NCBI GenBank assembly: GCA_900074745.1
Contig: LT598463.1
Coordinates: 966,996-1,030,995, forward strand
Length of the DNA stretch: 64,000 nt
Direction of reading: 5' to 3'
Origin: Lachancea mirantina
Lineage: Eukaryota > Ascomycota > Saccharomycetes > Saccharomycetales > Saccharomycetaceae
In this document: one piece after another, positions 48,796 through 56,908 of the stretch
How the letters are laid out: each line of letters opens with the position of its first letter
How positions within the stretch are numbered: position 1 is the stretch's first letter
Notes under the pieces: model-generated
What the model was told of the DNA's origin: nothing
The model's input: the letters and a program-made list of their open reading frames with translations, nothing else
Database searches by the model: none
Made by a program: the position numbers and the translations under genes

Positions 48796-51225
48796 ATGAA
48801 TATAGTGTCTTTCGTGGTATCTGAAGAGGACGTTGCGTTTGAATATGAACTTCAAGGAAATGGAAGAGATTTTAGGTCTTGGGAACGATACCTAGAGCAC
48901 AAAAAGGAGACGCAAAATGCAGATTCGATAGCCTGGGTTTTTGAAAGGTTTTGCCAGAATTTTGGAAATAACGAGAAATTATGGATTGAATACGTGAAAT
49001 GGAGGCTTGGGTTTCTGGATAACCACAATAGTGTGTTGTTTGATGAAGAGTTTGTGAAATGCGACAGGGTTTTCGAAAAAGCTCTGCATAATTGTCCTGC
49101 TAGTGCACCCATTTGGATTTTGTTTATGGAACATTGTATTAAGCAACGGAATTTGGGGAAAATAAGGACAGTTCTGAATGCTGCATTGCGGTGTGTACCT
49201 TTCGAAAAGCACTTGGATATCTGGGAAGTTGTTGTATCGTTTACCGAGCGCCTTCTTGCAGACACAGCCGTTTCCGCTCTCGACGTTGAAGAATTGGATT
49301 TGTTGGTACGATGGCACGCAAACGGAGTACATCCAGACGTAGAAATACCAGATCTGTGGTCGTCTCATATACTTCGGCGTTTCGTGCAGGTCACTGATGA
49401 CATCGAGCGTGCTCTTTTTTTACTTGGCATGACAAATGACGAAATTACCATCGCCGACGTTTTCCAGCAGCATATTTTCAAAAAAACATTTTCTCCTGTT
49501 TCGCATTCACCGTTTGAGTTCTATCGTCGCTACCTCACAGCTTTAGATAGGGCGAAGCGAGATCGAGAGTTTCTGAAAATTTTAGATTCATGTTTGGAAA
49601 AGTTCCCCGACCAATGGTGCTTCTTGATGAAGCAACTGGCACACTTTCACCTTGTGCGTGGCAAATTACAGGACGCGATATCCTGTCTAAAAAAGGCTAT
49701 GCTTTCTACTCTGAAAGTTAAAAACTACGCAGAAATTTACAACTTTCTGACCCAAATCCTCGAAGGTGAGGTTGAGGCTTTGCTAGAAAGGGTTCAGGAG
49801 CAGCCTGACGGAGAAGCAAGTTATGGCGCCGACTTGAAAGACGCCATCGACGCATTGGAAAACCTAATAGAAAATAATGGCATTTCCTTAAACGATCTTC
49901 GACTGCGACAAAACATCAATGACGTTGAAGCGTGGCAAGCTAGGGTAGGGCTATTTTCAAATGTTGCCGACAAATGCAAAGTCTATACAGAAGCAATCAC
50001 CAAAATCAATCCAACCAAAGTCAGCTCCCCGGGGACCTTTGGAAAATTGTGGTGTGATTTCGCTCAGATATATGTTGACGCTCGCGATCTAGATACAGCC
50101 AGGGAGACGCTGGATCACGCGGTTCGCGTGCCATTCCCCTCTTTACCAGACCTGGAGCATATCTGGTTATTTTGGACAAAAACAGAGTTAAAATGTAGTG
50201 GTTGTGAGAGAGCGATCAATCTATTAAGCAAAGCTCTCACAGTTCCAGGGTCAACCGAGGAACTTATGGATGTCTACGAGAAGGGTAACGGGAAAATTCC
50301 AGCACAGACCATTTTGTTCAGTTCAAGGAAACTTTGGTATTACTTCATCGATCTTTTAGAGGCCTTCTGGCCAGATACCGTATCAGATCGAAAGGTCAAA
50401 GATGCGTATGAGCAAACTATAGATTTGAAAATTGCGTCTCCTTCCACTTTCCTCCATTTTGCGAGTTTTTTGCAAAAAGCCAACCTATGGTCTGAAAGCT
50501 ATCAACTCTATGAGCGAGCTATCGAGGTTTTCCCGGCAGAGACAAGATATGAAATATGGAACATATATCTGGGCAAAATCGTTTCCCAGAATGTATCGCT
50601 TGAGAGAATTCGCGAGCTCTGTGAAAGTGCCCTTCAACTAGTCCATGAAGGCGTCAATTGTGAGAGCCTGTTCATTCTTTATGCTGATGTTGAGGAGCAA
50701 AATGGGTTTTATCATAGAAGTATCGATCTTCTATGTCAAGGTTGTCGTGTAATAGAAAGCGTTTCTTCCAAATGCACTCTATGGCAGATCTGTCTATCTA
50801 AATGCAGTCAATTATTGGGAGACGAGAGCTCGCGCTCGCTGTACGAAGAATGTGTGATGAGCTTGCCGAATTCAAGAGCTGTTCCTTTTGTGCTTGACTT
50901 TATCAGGTGCGAGATACGATTGCGGGACTTCGAGAGAGCTCGAGCGATTCTAGCCTTCGGAGGCAAGCTAGTTAGTGTTTCTAAGAATCTTGAACTCTGG
51001 ACGTTTTGGAATGATTTTGAGTTGAGATATGGCAATAGAGATTCTTACAAAGAAATGCTGACTTTACGCCGCGAAGTGGAAGGAAATTTCAAGGTTGATA
51101 CTGCTGAGATCTCTAAAAATGAAGGAAACGTGGAGTTTGTTGCATCAAAGGCAATTGTAGGTAGTGATGGGAAAAAGGTTTCATCGGTGCAAGCAAACCC
51201 CGAAGAGATAGAACTAGAAATTTAA
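48796..51225 (+). CDS. SYF1: Splicing factor Syf1, HAT-repeat protein
   Basis: Syf1 is a scaffold of the Prp19-associated complex in the active spliceosome. The 809-aa protein is made almost wholly of HAT (half-TPR) repeats, with recurrent W-x-x-Y/F patterns such as WERYLEHKKE, WIEYVKWRLG, WILFMEHCIK and LWCDFAQIYVDARDLDTARE. The last 60 residues are hydrophilic. I begin at the ATG at 48796 (MNIVSFVVSEEDVAFEYEL); the frame extends four codons to a GTG. S. cerevisiae Syf1 (YDR416W) is 859 aa. Confidence 0.93.
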   Translation: MNIVSFVVSEEDVAFEYELQGNGRDFRSWERYLEHKKETQNADSIAWVFERFCQNFGNNEKLWIEYVKWRLGFLDNHNSVLFDEEFVKCDRVFEKALHNCPASAPIWILFMEHCIKQRNLGKIRTVLNAALRCVPFEKHLDIWEVVVSFTERLLADTAVSALDVEELDLLVRWHANGVHPDVEIPDLWSSHILRRFVQVTDDIERALFLLGMTNDEITIADVFQQHIFKKTFSPVSHSPFEFYRRYLTALDRAKRDREFLKILDSCLEKFPDQWCFLMKQLAHFHLVRGKLQDAISCLKKAMLSTLKVKNYAEIYNFLTQILEGEVEALLERVQEQPDGEASYGADLKDAIDALENLIENNGISLNDLRLRQNINDVEAWQARVGLFSNVADKCKVYTEAITKINPTKVSSPGTFGKLWCDFAQIYVDARDLDTARETLDHAVRVPFPSLPDLEHIWLFWTKTELKCSGCERAINLLSKALTVPGSTEELMDVYEKGNGKIPAQTILFSSRKLWYYFIDLLEAFWPDTVSDRKVKDAYEQTIDLKIASPSTFLHFASFLQKANLWSESYQLYERAIEVFPAETRYEIWNIYLGKIVSQNVSLERIRELCESALQLVHEGVNCESLFILYADVEEQNGFYHRSIDLLCQGCRVIESVSSKCTLWQICLSKCSQLLGDESSRSLYEECVMSLPNSRAVPFVLDFIRCEIRLRDFERARAILAFGGKLVSVSKNLELWTFWNDFELRYGNRDSYKEMLTLRREVEGNFKVDTAEISKNEGNVEFVASKAIVGSDGKKVSSVQANPEEIELEI

Positions 51226-51857
51226 ATAGTCTAACGGAATTATGCATCACCTGCTCGCGATATGGCTACTGTTTAAGTATTTGGTAATTTAGGCATCTAT
51301 CTTCTGCAAGGTTCCTAAATGACTGGAAGGAAGGTAACAATCATCAAACAATAAAATTTCCCCTCTGATTTGAAAGTTCGATAAAAGTCTTCATTAGCCA
51401 ACGTGATAAAAAAAATGGAATCACAATGAAAATATATGAAGGAATTGTTGAAGGCTATTTCATAGATATGTGTTAAGTGAGGTGAGCGGATGACAGCCGT
51501 AACACCTTCTTTTGCAAAATCAAAAAACAAAAACGACAACTGCAGGATTCGAACCTGCGCGGGCAGAGCCCAAAAGATTTCTAATCTTACGCCTTAACCA
51601 CTCGGCCAAATTGCCTTAACGTAAAATACACCAGCAAATAACATTGATACCACTTGCGAGAAGATTACGAGCTTTGATGCCGACAAACTTTAATTAAAGT
51701 GTTAGGCTTAGCCGACATATAGAAGCGAAAAGAGTTGGATAGTGCTGCCGATCGTATTATCGTCTCGTATATTACGAAATTGAAATACTGTGCTTTATGA
51801 AATGCTGGTTTTGAATATTTGACATTCGACAGCGCCATTTCTGACATTGACAATTGG
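51226..51857. other. SYF1-RAD30 gap with tRNA-Ser
   Basis: This 632-bp gap between convergent SYF1 and RAD30 contains the tRNA-Ser gene. Elsewhere it is AT-rich with no supportable ORF. It is also the inferred left end of an inversion (see findings). Confidence 0.5.
51534..51615 (-). tRNA. tRNA-Ser (AGA)
   Basis: An 82-nt class II tRNA is seen on the minus strand. Acceptor arms are GGCAATT and AGTTGTC with discriminator G. The A box is TGGCCGAGTGG, the variable arm is long (TGGGCTCTGCCC), and the B box is GGTTCGAATCC. The anticodon AGA is at 51582-51580 within GATTAGAAATC. There is no intron. The sequence is nearly identical to the S. cerevisiae serine tRNA. A TTTT-containing stretch follows at 51519-51530 on the minus strand. 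Confidence 0.97.
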
Positions 51858-53795
51858 CTACCTTGAGAAAAACTTATAAATATCCATGTTACCCTTTTTT
51901 GATGACCTGGAAATGTTATCCTTTCGCCTCTTAGAGGTTGCAGTCGCCACAGAGGCGGCACGCTTTGTGCTGGAAAAGAGTAGCCTGCGCTCGCCATAAG
52001 AAAGGCTCGTGGAATCTTCTTTGGCACCATTGTAACTTTGCTCTAGTTGGAGAGCATAATGATAATCGCTGTGTTCTCGAAATGCTTCCTCATTTTCAAA
52101 TGTCTTTCCACAGGGCTCGCATTCGAAATGTGAGTTGATAACGTCTACGGCTCTTGAAGCCCTCGAAGGCGAAATAGATGATGCCTTCCCCGTAGTACCA
52201 TCCGGTACAATTCCATCATCGGTCTTGGTTACTTGTGCCTGCCGACCAAATATATCAATTATGCTGCGGCCAGCCTCGACGATTTCGAAATTTGAAAGCG
52301 ACATATTCACGTTAGTCAAAGGGTAGTACCAGTCTGCTTGACCAAATTTCAAATCCAAGTCCTTTATCAAACGAGTCCCAAGCTCGAGGATGTCTTTGCT
52401 ATGCAAGTGTGAGCCATTGAATGTCATAGGAGCACTTCGGCTATGCCTTTCAAACGTTTTGGATCGCGTTGAAACTGTTAATGTTTTCGGCACAAAGTGC
52501 ATTCCATGTTCTTGTTCCATTTCGTGAATGCGCCCATTTAACTCCCCGCTAAATACTTCAAGCCACGCCATGCAATCTGAAAAGTGCTTACATGAATCAC
52601 CTCTAAGATTTTTGTTGGACATCATAGACTTTATCATTGGCTTCGAGTTCACCGCTGTTTTCAAATCTCCTCGAACAAGCTTGAATATTTTATCTGCCAG
52701 TGAAGAGATTTGGGCCTCATCTACAGTTTGAAACGTGACGCCGCTTGAATTCATGTCCGATAAGCGCTTTTTCATGTACTGTCGTAGTTCCTCACATGAT
52801 ATGGGCCAGGAATCTCTTACATATCTCAAAGGAAACTCTTGTGGAACAGAAAGTAGTTGGGAAACCTCCTTTCCGGTGGTACCTCCGAGACTCCAAAAAG
52901 ACGTCAATTCTACACCCTCATAGTCTAAAAAGTCTTCAATCATTGAATTTCGAATAATTGTTTGCGCAGCCGGCTTTTTGAAATTGGAGCCAATTTTGCT
53001 CAAGGTTTTTGTTCTCGATATACCACAAGAAGTCGTATAACCAAGAACTGCTTCGATTTGATCTCTAATTTCTTGAGTTTTCTGAGAAGCTAGACAGAAG
53101 ATCACATCATCCCAGTCTTTGAAAGTTACTTCTGTCGATTGAGGATCGATGTCAGCTCCGTAGACAAGTCCACTATATTCCAAACTTAGATCCAGAGGCA
53201 CTGGTGGCAGGTAATCGTCTAATTCGTAATTTCCATTCCGAAATTGATCACGCAACGATCCGAAGCCCGAGATAGATTCATCGAACAGCAAAGCATAGAA
53301 ACAAAGACGACCCAAATCCACAAACACTTCGTCCACACTCGCCTTTTCCACGAGGTCACAGTACTCATGAACCAATTTCAGGATTTTTCGACTTTCCCTA
53401 CGATATGGATCCAAAGAAACTTTAAATTGTTCAGGGGTGATATGCTTAGAACTGTCTTCGTTCCATATTCCATATCCATCATGATATTGCCAAAAGTCTT
53501 CTCCCTTACGGAATACTGCGGTATGAATGGGAATGATTTTATCCGATTTCTTCAACGCGTTTTGGATACTATCCATCCTTGTTATGCCGTACTTTCTCGC
53601 CGCATATGAAATGGCTATAATAGACGACCACTGAACGCACACGACAGGATCATCTCGTCCGTAGTTGCACCGTATTTGTTCCACTTGAGCGAAAAAGGCG
53701 TTTACGTCAATATGGGCAATGCATGCCAAACGAGATGTGTAAGATCTTGTCTTCGAATTTATATCAACCAAGTCACTCCATTTGTAACTCGACAT
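51858..53795 (-). CDS. RAD30: DNA polymerase eta (Rad30)
   Basis: Rad30 is the Y-family polymerase that copies past UV-induced thymine dimers. In the 645-aa protein the metal-binding acids are D30 (HIDVNAFFAQVEQ) and D155-E156 (KASVDEVFVDLG), the same numbers as in yeast. A little-finger region follows. At the C-terminus are a ubiquitin-binding zinc finger (C559, C562, H575, H579, with DYH as in yeast) and a terminal PCNA-binding-like MDIYKFFSR at 637-645. Length fits S. cerevisiae Rad30 (632 aa). The gene is inverted relative to SYF1 and HKR1 when compared with YDR416W, YDR419W and YDR420W. Confidence 0.96.
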   Translation of the reverse strand: MSSYKWSDLVDINSKTRSYTSRLACIAHIDVNAFFAQVEQIRCNYGRDDPVVCVQWSSIIAISYAARKYGITRMDSIQNALKKSDKIIPIHTAVFRKGEDFWQYHDGYGIWNEDSSKHITPEQFKVSLDPYRRESRKILKLVHEYCDLVEKASVDEVFVDLGRLCFYALLFDESISGFGSLRDQFRNGNYELDDYLPPVPLDLSLEYSGLVYGADIDPQSTEVTFKDWDDVIFCLASQKTQEIRDQIEAVLGYTTSCGISRTKTLSKIGSNFKKPAAQTIIRNSMIEDFLDYEGVELTSFWSLGGTTGKEVSQLLSVPQEFPLRYVRDSWPISCEELRQYMKKRLSDMNSSGVTFQTVDEAQISSLADKIFKLVRGDLKTAVNSKPMIKSMMSNKNLRGDSCKHFSDCMAWLEVFSGELNGRIHEMEQEHGMHFVPKTLTVSTRSKTFERHSRSAPMTFNGSHLHSKDILELGTRLIKDLDLKFGQADWYYPLTNVNMSLSNFEIVEAGRSIIDIFGRQAQVTKTDDGIVPDGTTGKASSISPSRASRAVDVINSHFECEPCGKTFENEEAFREHSDYHYALQLEQSYNGAKEDSTSLSYGERRLLFSSTKRAASVATATSKRRKDNISRSSKKGNMDIYKFFSR

Positions 53796-54073
53796 CCAGG
53801 GGGATCTGTCGGTTCACGAGGGGATTGTAAATGCATCGCATCTACAATTAATTAATGTTCAGTTCCGCTCTTATTTAAAGGTCACGTGATACACGATGAT
53901 GATAGAAAGGCGATATATGCTGCCAGCCCTTCAAGGAGACAAGCCAGTTCGAGCCTCCACCTTTTACGGTGCGTTTCCGGCTACGTTTAGAAAATGATGG
54001 TTATCAGTGGTGTTGCCTCTTAAATTAACGTAGTTGTCGGTTCATTCTTCTTCATCGAGATCAATTGCCACGA

Positions 54074-54928
54074 TCAAGTCGCTATCGTTCTGATAGAAGA
54101 ACAATCGTAAATGGACTTGAACGCAGTCCAGGTTCCTCTCATGGCAGAATTCCAGAGAAATTCACATGCTTTGCGAAAATTTGACAAAGAAAAACTGGTG
54201 TTGGCTAGCTGAGGAGGTGAGATCTGGAAGTGGTTTGCCGCTTCGAAAAGCAATAGGAGGAAAACGGCATTGTACAAGAGTTTCTTTAGTAGAAAGTAGG
54301 CGTACTTTGCGATCAGTGACGCAAGCCAGTAAACCTGCTTTTTCAATCTTGATAGACGAGTTATATCCTTTTTCAAATCTTTCCCATGGCCAGCACGGCT
54401 GTGTTTCGATAGATGCAATTTTTTCTCGTTCAAGGCGCTCAGGGTTTCGTAGATCTCCCTGCGCAAATGAAGTGACTTTGAATCTGGAATATCGTCTTGC
54501 AGGGCCAAAATCATACTGCTATTGTCCTCAATCACCTCTCCGCCGCCATCTGCGACTTGCCACCACAGAAACTCGAGGTCACCAAGCAGTTCTCTCGCGG
54601 CTATTGTGCCCATTGCGTACGATCTCATCGTGGAAATAAGCAACTGAATATATTGCTTCTTGGCTTCAATTTGGGCCATTCCATGCTTTGTATGCCATGC
54701 ATTCCACTTTTTGAGAGCCACTCCGCGATCGGCGTCATTTGAATCATCGTCAGGTCTCGTTAGAGCCGTTTGAGCATCGCCCTCTGTGGCCTGTTTAAAA
54801 AAAGCGTAAAGTTCGATTCTGACATGAGCCGGAGGTCGGGGCAAAGAATTATATCCCTTCAGGGACGACAGAGTATGGATAGTAGAAATAGCTTTCTCAA
54901 AAACCTGGTCAATCGAATCAGCAGACAT
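54074..54928 (-). CDS. Acyl-CoA-binding membrane protein, Atg37/ACBD5-like
   Basis: The 284-aa protein begins with an acyl-CoA-binding domain (about residues 5-105). Its signature YAFFKQATEGD at 41-51 and KKWNAWHTKHGM at 73-84 match the family's ligand-binding core. The middle is charged. A single strong hydrophobic segment (about 209-229) precedes a short, 55-residue tail, so the protein would be anchored with the acyl-CoA domain in the cytosol. This layout is that of fungal Atg37 and human ACBD5, peroxisomal membrane proteins in pexophagy and lipid contact. I know of no S. cerevisiae ortholog at this place between RPL12B and RAD30. The assignment to Atg37 is by domain layout. Confidence 0.75.
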   Translation of the reverse strand: MSADSIDQVFEKAISTIHTLSSLKGYNSLPRPPAHVRIELYAFFKQATEGDAQTALTRPDDDSNDADRGVALKKWNAWHTKHGMAQIEAKKQYIQLLISTMRSYAMGTIAARELLGDLEFLWWQVADGGGEVIEDNSSMILALQDDIPDSKSLHLRREIYETLSALNEKKLHLSKHSRAGHGKDLKKDITRLSRLKKQVYWLASLIAKYAYFLLKKLLYNAVFLLLLFEAANHFQISPPQLANTSFSLSNFRKACEFLWNSAMRGTWTAFKSIYDCSSIRTIAT

Positions 54929-55564
54929 TGCCTGCTAGTTACGTTGTGCTAGTATTTACAATGAAGTTGTTGATGAGAATATCACGTCGAAAACGACACT
55001 TCAGGCCGAGCACAACCGAACACTACTGGGCCATGGACCTCTACCTACACCAAGATTAGCAATAGCGTTACAGAGGTCGTCCTTTGGCGAACTCAAGAAT
55101 CTACAATTCGTCTAAATCAAGTTTTTAAAATGTATGCCAATTCTATGGACCAAGGAATCTATCGCAGAATTCTGCATAGAAACATCGGTGAGTAAGTGAC
55201 GAGTTTATCTTGTTTGCTTCTAAATAGGAGCTCAGCACATGATTTGGATTAGAGACCACTATGAATTGTCAACAACCTCATGTACTAACCCAAAGGGGTT
55301 CCACAAGGAAATGCTCAAAATTCAAGTCTCACATCCAAGCCGAGATCCAGAGTGTAGACAAACGTGTTTGCGAGCAAGACTGTTATGATCAAAAAGATTA
55401 AGTCAGTAATAGTAGTATAGCCACAGGATTGGGAACTGCAGCTTAAGAAGATTCAATAGGAAAACCAAACAAAACGTAAAACGAAGGATACATTAAGCTT
55501 CTCTTTGTAGAAAACCCTAGACTAGAAAATACAGAAATGATGGAGTTTTGCAAATTGGAAAAGT
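54929..55564. other. Atg37-like/RPL12 intergenic region
   Basis: This 636-bp gap holds the promoter of the Atg37-like gene and the RPL12 3' region. A TACTAAC at 55283-55289 follows a GTGAGT on the plus strand but yields only a tiny product. I cannot identify a snoRNA or other RNA by eye. Confidence 0.4.
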
Positions 55565-56062
55565 TTAGTTTTCTGGAATTTCAATTTCACCAGCGTTGAT
55601 GGCTTCAATGATGTCGTGTGGGTTCTTGTAGTTGACACGGCAGCCAACGGATTGAGCCGTACCCAAAATTTCTTTGGTGACGGAAGCCAAGTTCTTACCG
55701 AAAGACTTTTCTCTCATTTGCTTGGCAACTTCAATGATGTCCTCCAATTGCAAGTTACCGCTGTGCTTGACGTTCTTGTCCTTCTTTCTGTCTCTTGGTG
55801 GTTCCTTTAGAGCAGTGATGACCAAAGAAGAAGCAGAAGGAACAACGGAAGCAGTAGCCTGTCTGTTTTGGATTCTCAATTGGACGGTAACCTTGATACC
55901 CTTGAAGTCCTTGGTGGCCTTGGCGATGTCTTCACCGACCTTCTTTGGGGACAAACCCAAAGGACCGATCTTTGGGGCCAAAGCAGCGGAAGCACCAACT
56001 TCACCACCAACGGCTCTCAAGTAAAGAAACTTGACTTCATTTGGATCAAACTTTGGAGGCAT
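55565..56062 (-). CDS. RPL12: 60S ribosomal protein uL11 (Rpl12)
   Basis: Rpl12 (uL11) forms the base of the ribosomal stalk at the GTPase centre. The 165-aa length equals both yeast copies. The N-terminal PPKFDPNEV, the proline-containing [21 protein letters not shown], and the RNA-binding [20 protein letters not shown] are all as in yeast. Codon use is strongly biased to preferred yeast codons (AAG, GGT, GCC), as expected of a highly expressed gene. S. cerevisiae keeps two copies, RPL12A (YEL054C, next to MAK10) and RPL12B (YDR418W, next to RAD30); this single gene has both neighbours. Confidence 0.97.
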   Translation of the reverse strand: MPPKFDPNEVKFLYLRAVGGEVGASAALAPKIGPLGLSPKKVGEDIAKATKDFKGIKVTVQLRIQNRQATASVVPSASSLVITALKEPPRDRKKDKNVKHSGNLQLEDIIEVAKQMREKSFGKNLASVTKEILGTAQSVGCRVNYKNPHDIIEAINAGEIEIPEN

Positions 56063-56150
56063 CTTGTCTTATTTGCTTATCCTTGGGTTACACTAGACTC
56101 TCTATAAGATGTTGATCGATGTATTTGTTAGTAAAATATTTTTGAAAAAC

Positions 56151-56347
56151 CGGCCGGCGTCCAGGTCCGTAGCGGGAGACCAACTACCTTCGACGCCTCC
56201 TAGAGCCCCCGCCCAGCTCCCACCAAGCTGGGGGCTTCCCTACACAGAGATCCAGTTCCGCTGGCAGGGAGGCTCTGGCGTGGCTGCGCGGAGGTCTCCC
56301 CCCTGGGGCTGGGCAAGGCTCTGCCCAGCCCCTACCTAGCGGGACAG
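56151..56347. other. GC-rich block of nested hairpins in the RPL12 upstream region
   Basis: This 197-bp block is about 70% G+C by count (138 of 197) amid AT-rich flanks. It contains many exact complementary arms: 56174-56181 with 56293-56300 (8 bp), 56193-56197 with 56277-56281 (5), 56202-56207 with 56271-56276 (6), 56212-56218 with 56226-56232 (7, loop 7), 56237-56241 with 56266-56270 (5), 56252-56255 with 56261-56264 (4), and 56305-56315 with 56322-56332 (11, loop 6). The first six are nested without conflict, forming a multi-branched fold. Runs of five T bound the block on both strands (56348-56352 plus; 56145-56149 minus). It could be a structured RNA, a 5' leader element of RPL12 or an inserted palindromic element. 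I do not recognise it. Confidence 0.7.
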
Positions 56348-56608
56348 TTTTTACAGAGAAAAAAAAGTTGGATGCACCGACGCAAAAAAAAACAACGACA
56401 AAGCCGCCACGCACGCACAAAGGAAATTGATGTCGGCGGCAAAAATGGACAAGGGAAATGTGGGAAACCCGTCACAAATGGCCATACAAATGGAACCTCA
56501 AATAACATAGCGACACGTAGCTCTAATGAAAACCTTCCACCGGCTAAATGTACGGTCCTTTGCCAGAGCTTATAGCCATAGTACTAATCACATGATCACA
56601 CGGAAACA

Positions 56609-56620
56609 ACACCCATACAT
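56609..56620 (+). promoter_or_regulatory. Rap1-type site upstream of RPL12
   Basis: ACACCCATACAT matches the strong Rap1 consensus exactly. It lies about 550 bp upstream of the RPL12 ATG, beyond the GC-rich block. Rap1 sites mark most ribosomal protein promoters in these yeasts, usually nearer the start. Confidence 0.8.
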
Positions 56621-56908
56621 ATTAAAGATATACCATAAGAAGATGTAAGGATGTAATCTGGAGAAAGCAGTCATGCTCTTTATCGCGAGACCCTGCGTCA
56701 CTTTAAGGTTTTGATGACAGTTAAAAAAATGGTAAGAGAACGGGATAGATCTCAAACCAGAGGAATAAGCCAGATACCGATCAGAACTCGGTAAAAGATT
56801 TCATGCCTAGCGAAAAGCCCTGAACGAGTACCCTCCGTGTAAATGAAGTGTCTCTGTTTAATATATGCAATGACTTACGTACAGGATCTTTAATTTACCG
56901 TGTTTAAT

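Noticed and set aside
54166-54639. 157-codon plus-strand frame antisense to the Atg37-like gene
   Set aside because: It is the shadow of the minus-strand acyl-CoA-binding gene, whose domain signature is clear.
55130-55354. Possible tiny spliced plus-strand gene (ATG, GTGAGT donor, TACTAAC at 55283)
   Set aside because: The product would be about 35 residues with no known relative, and TACTAAC is expected several times by chance in 64 kb on two strands.
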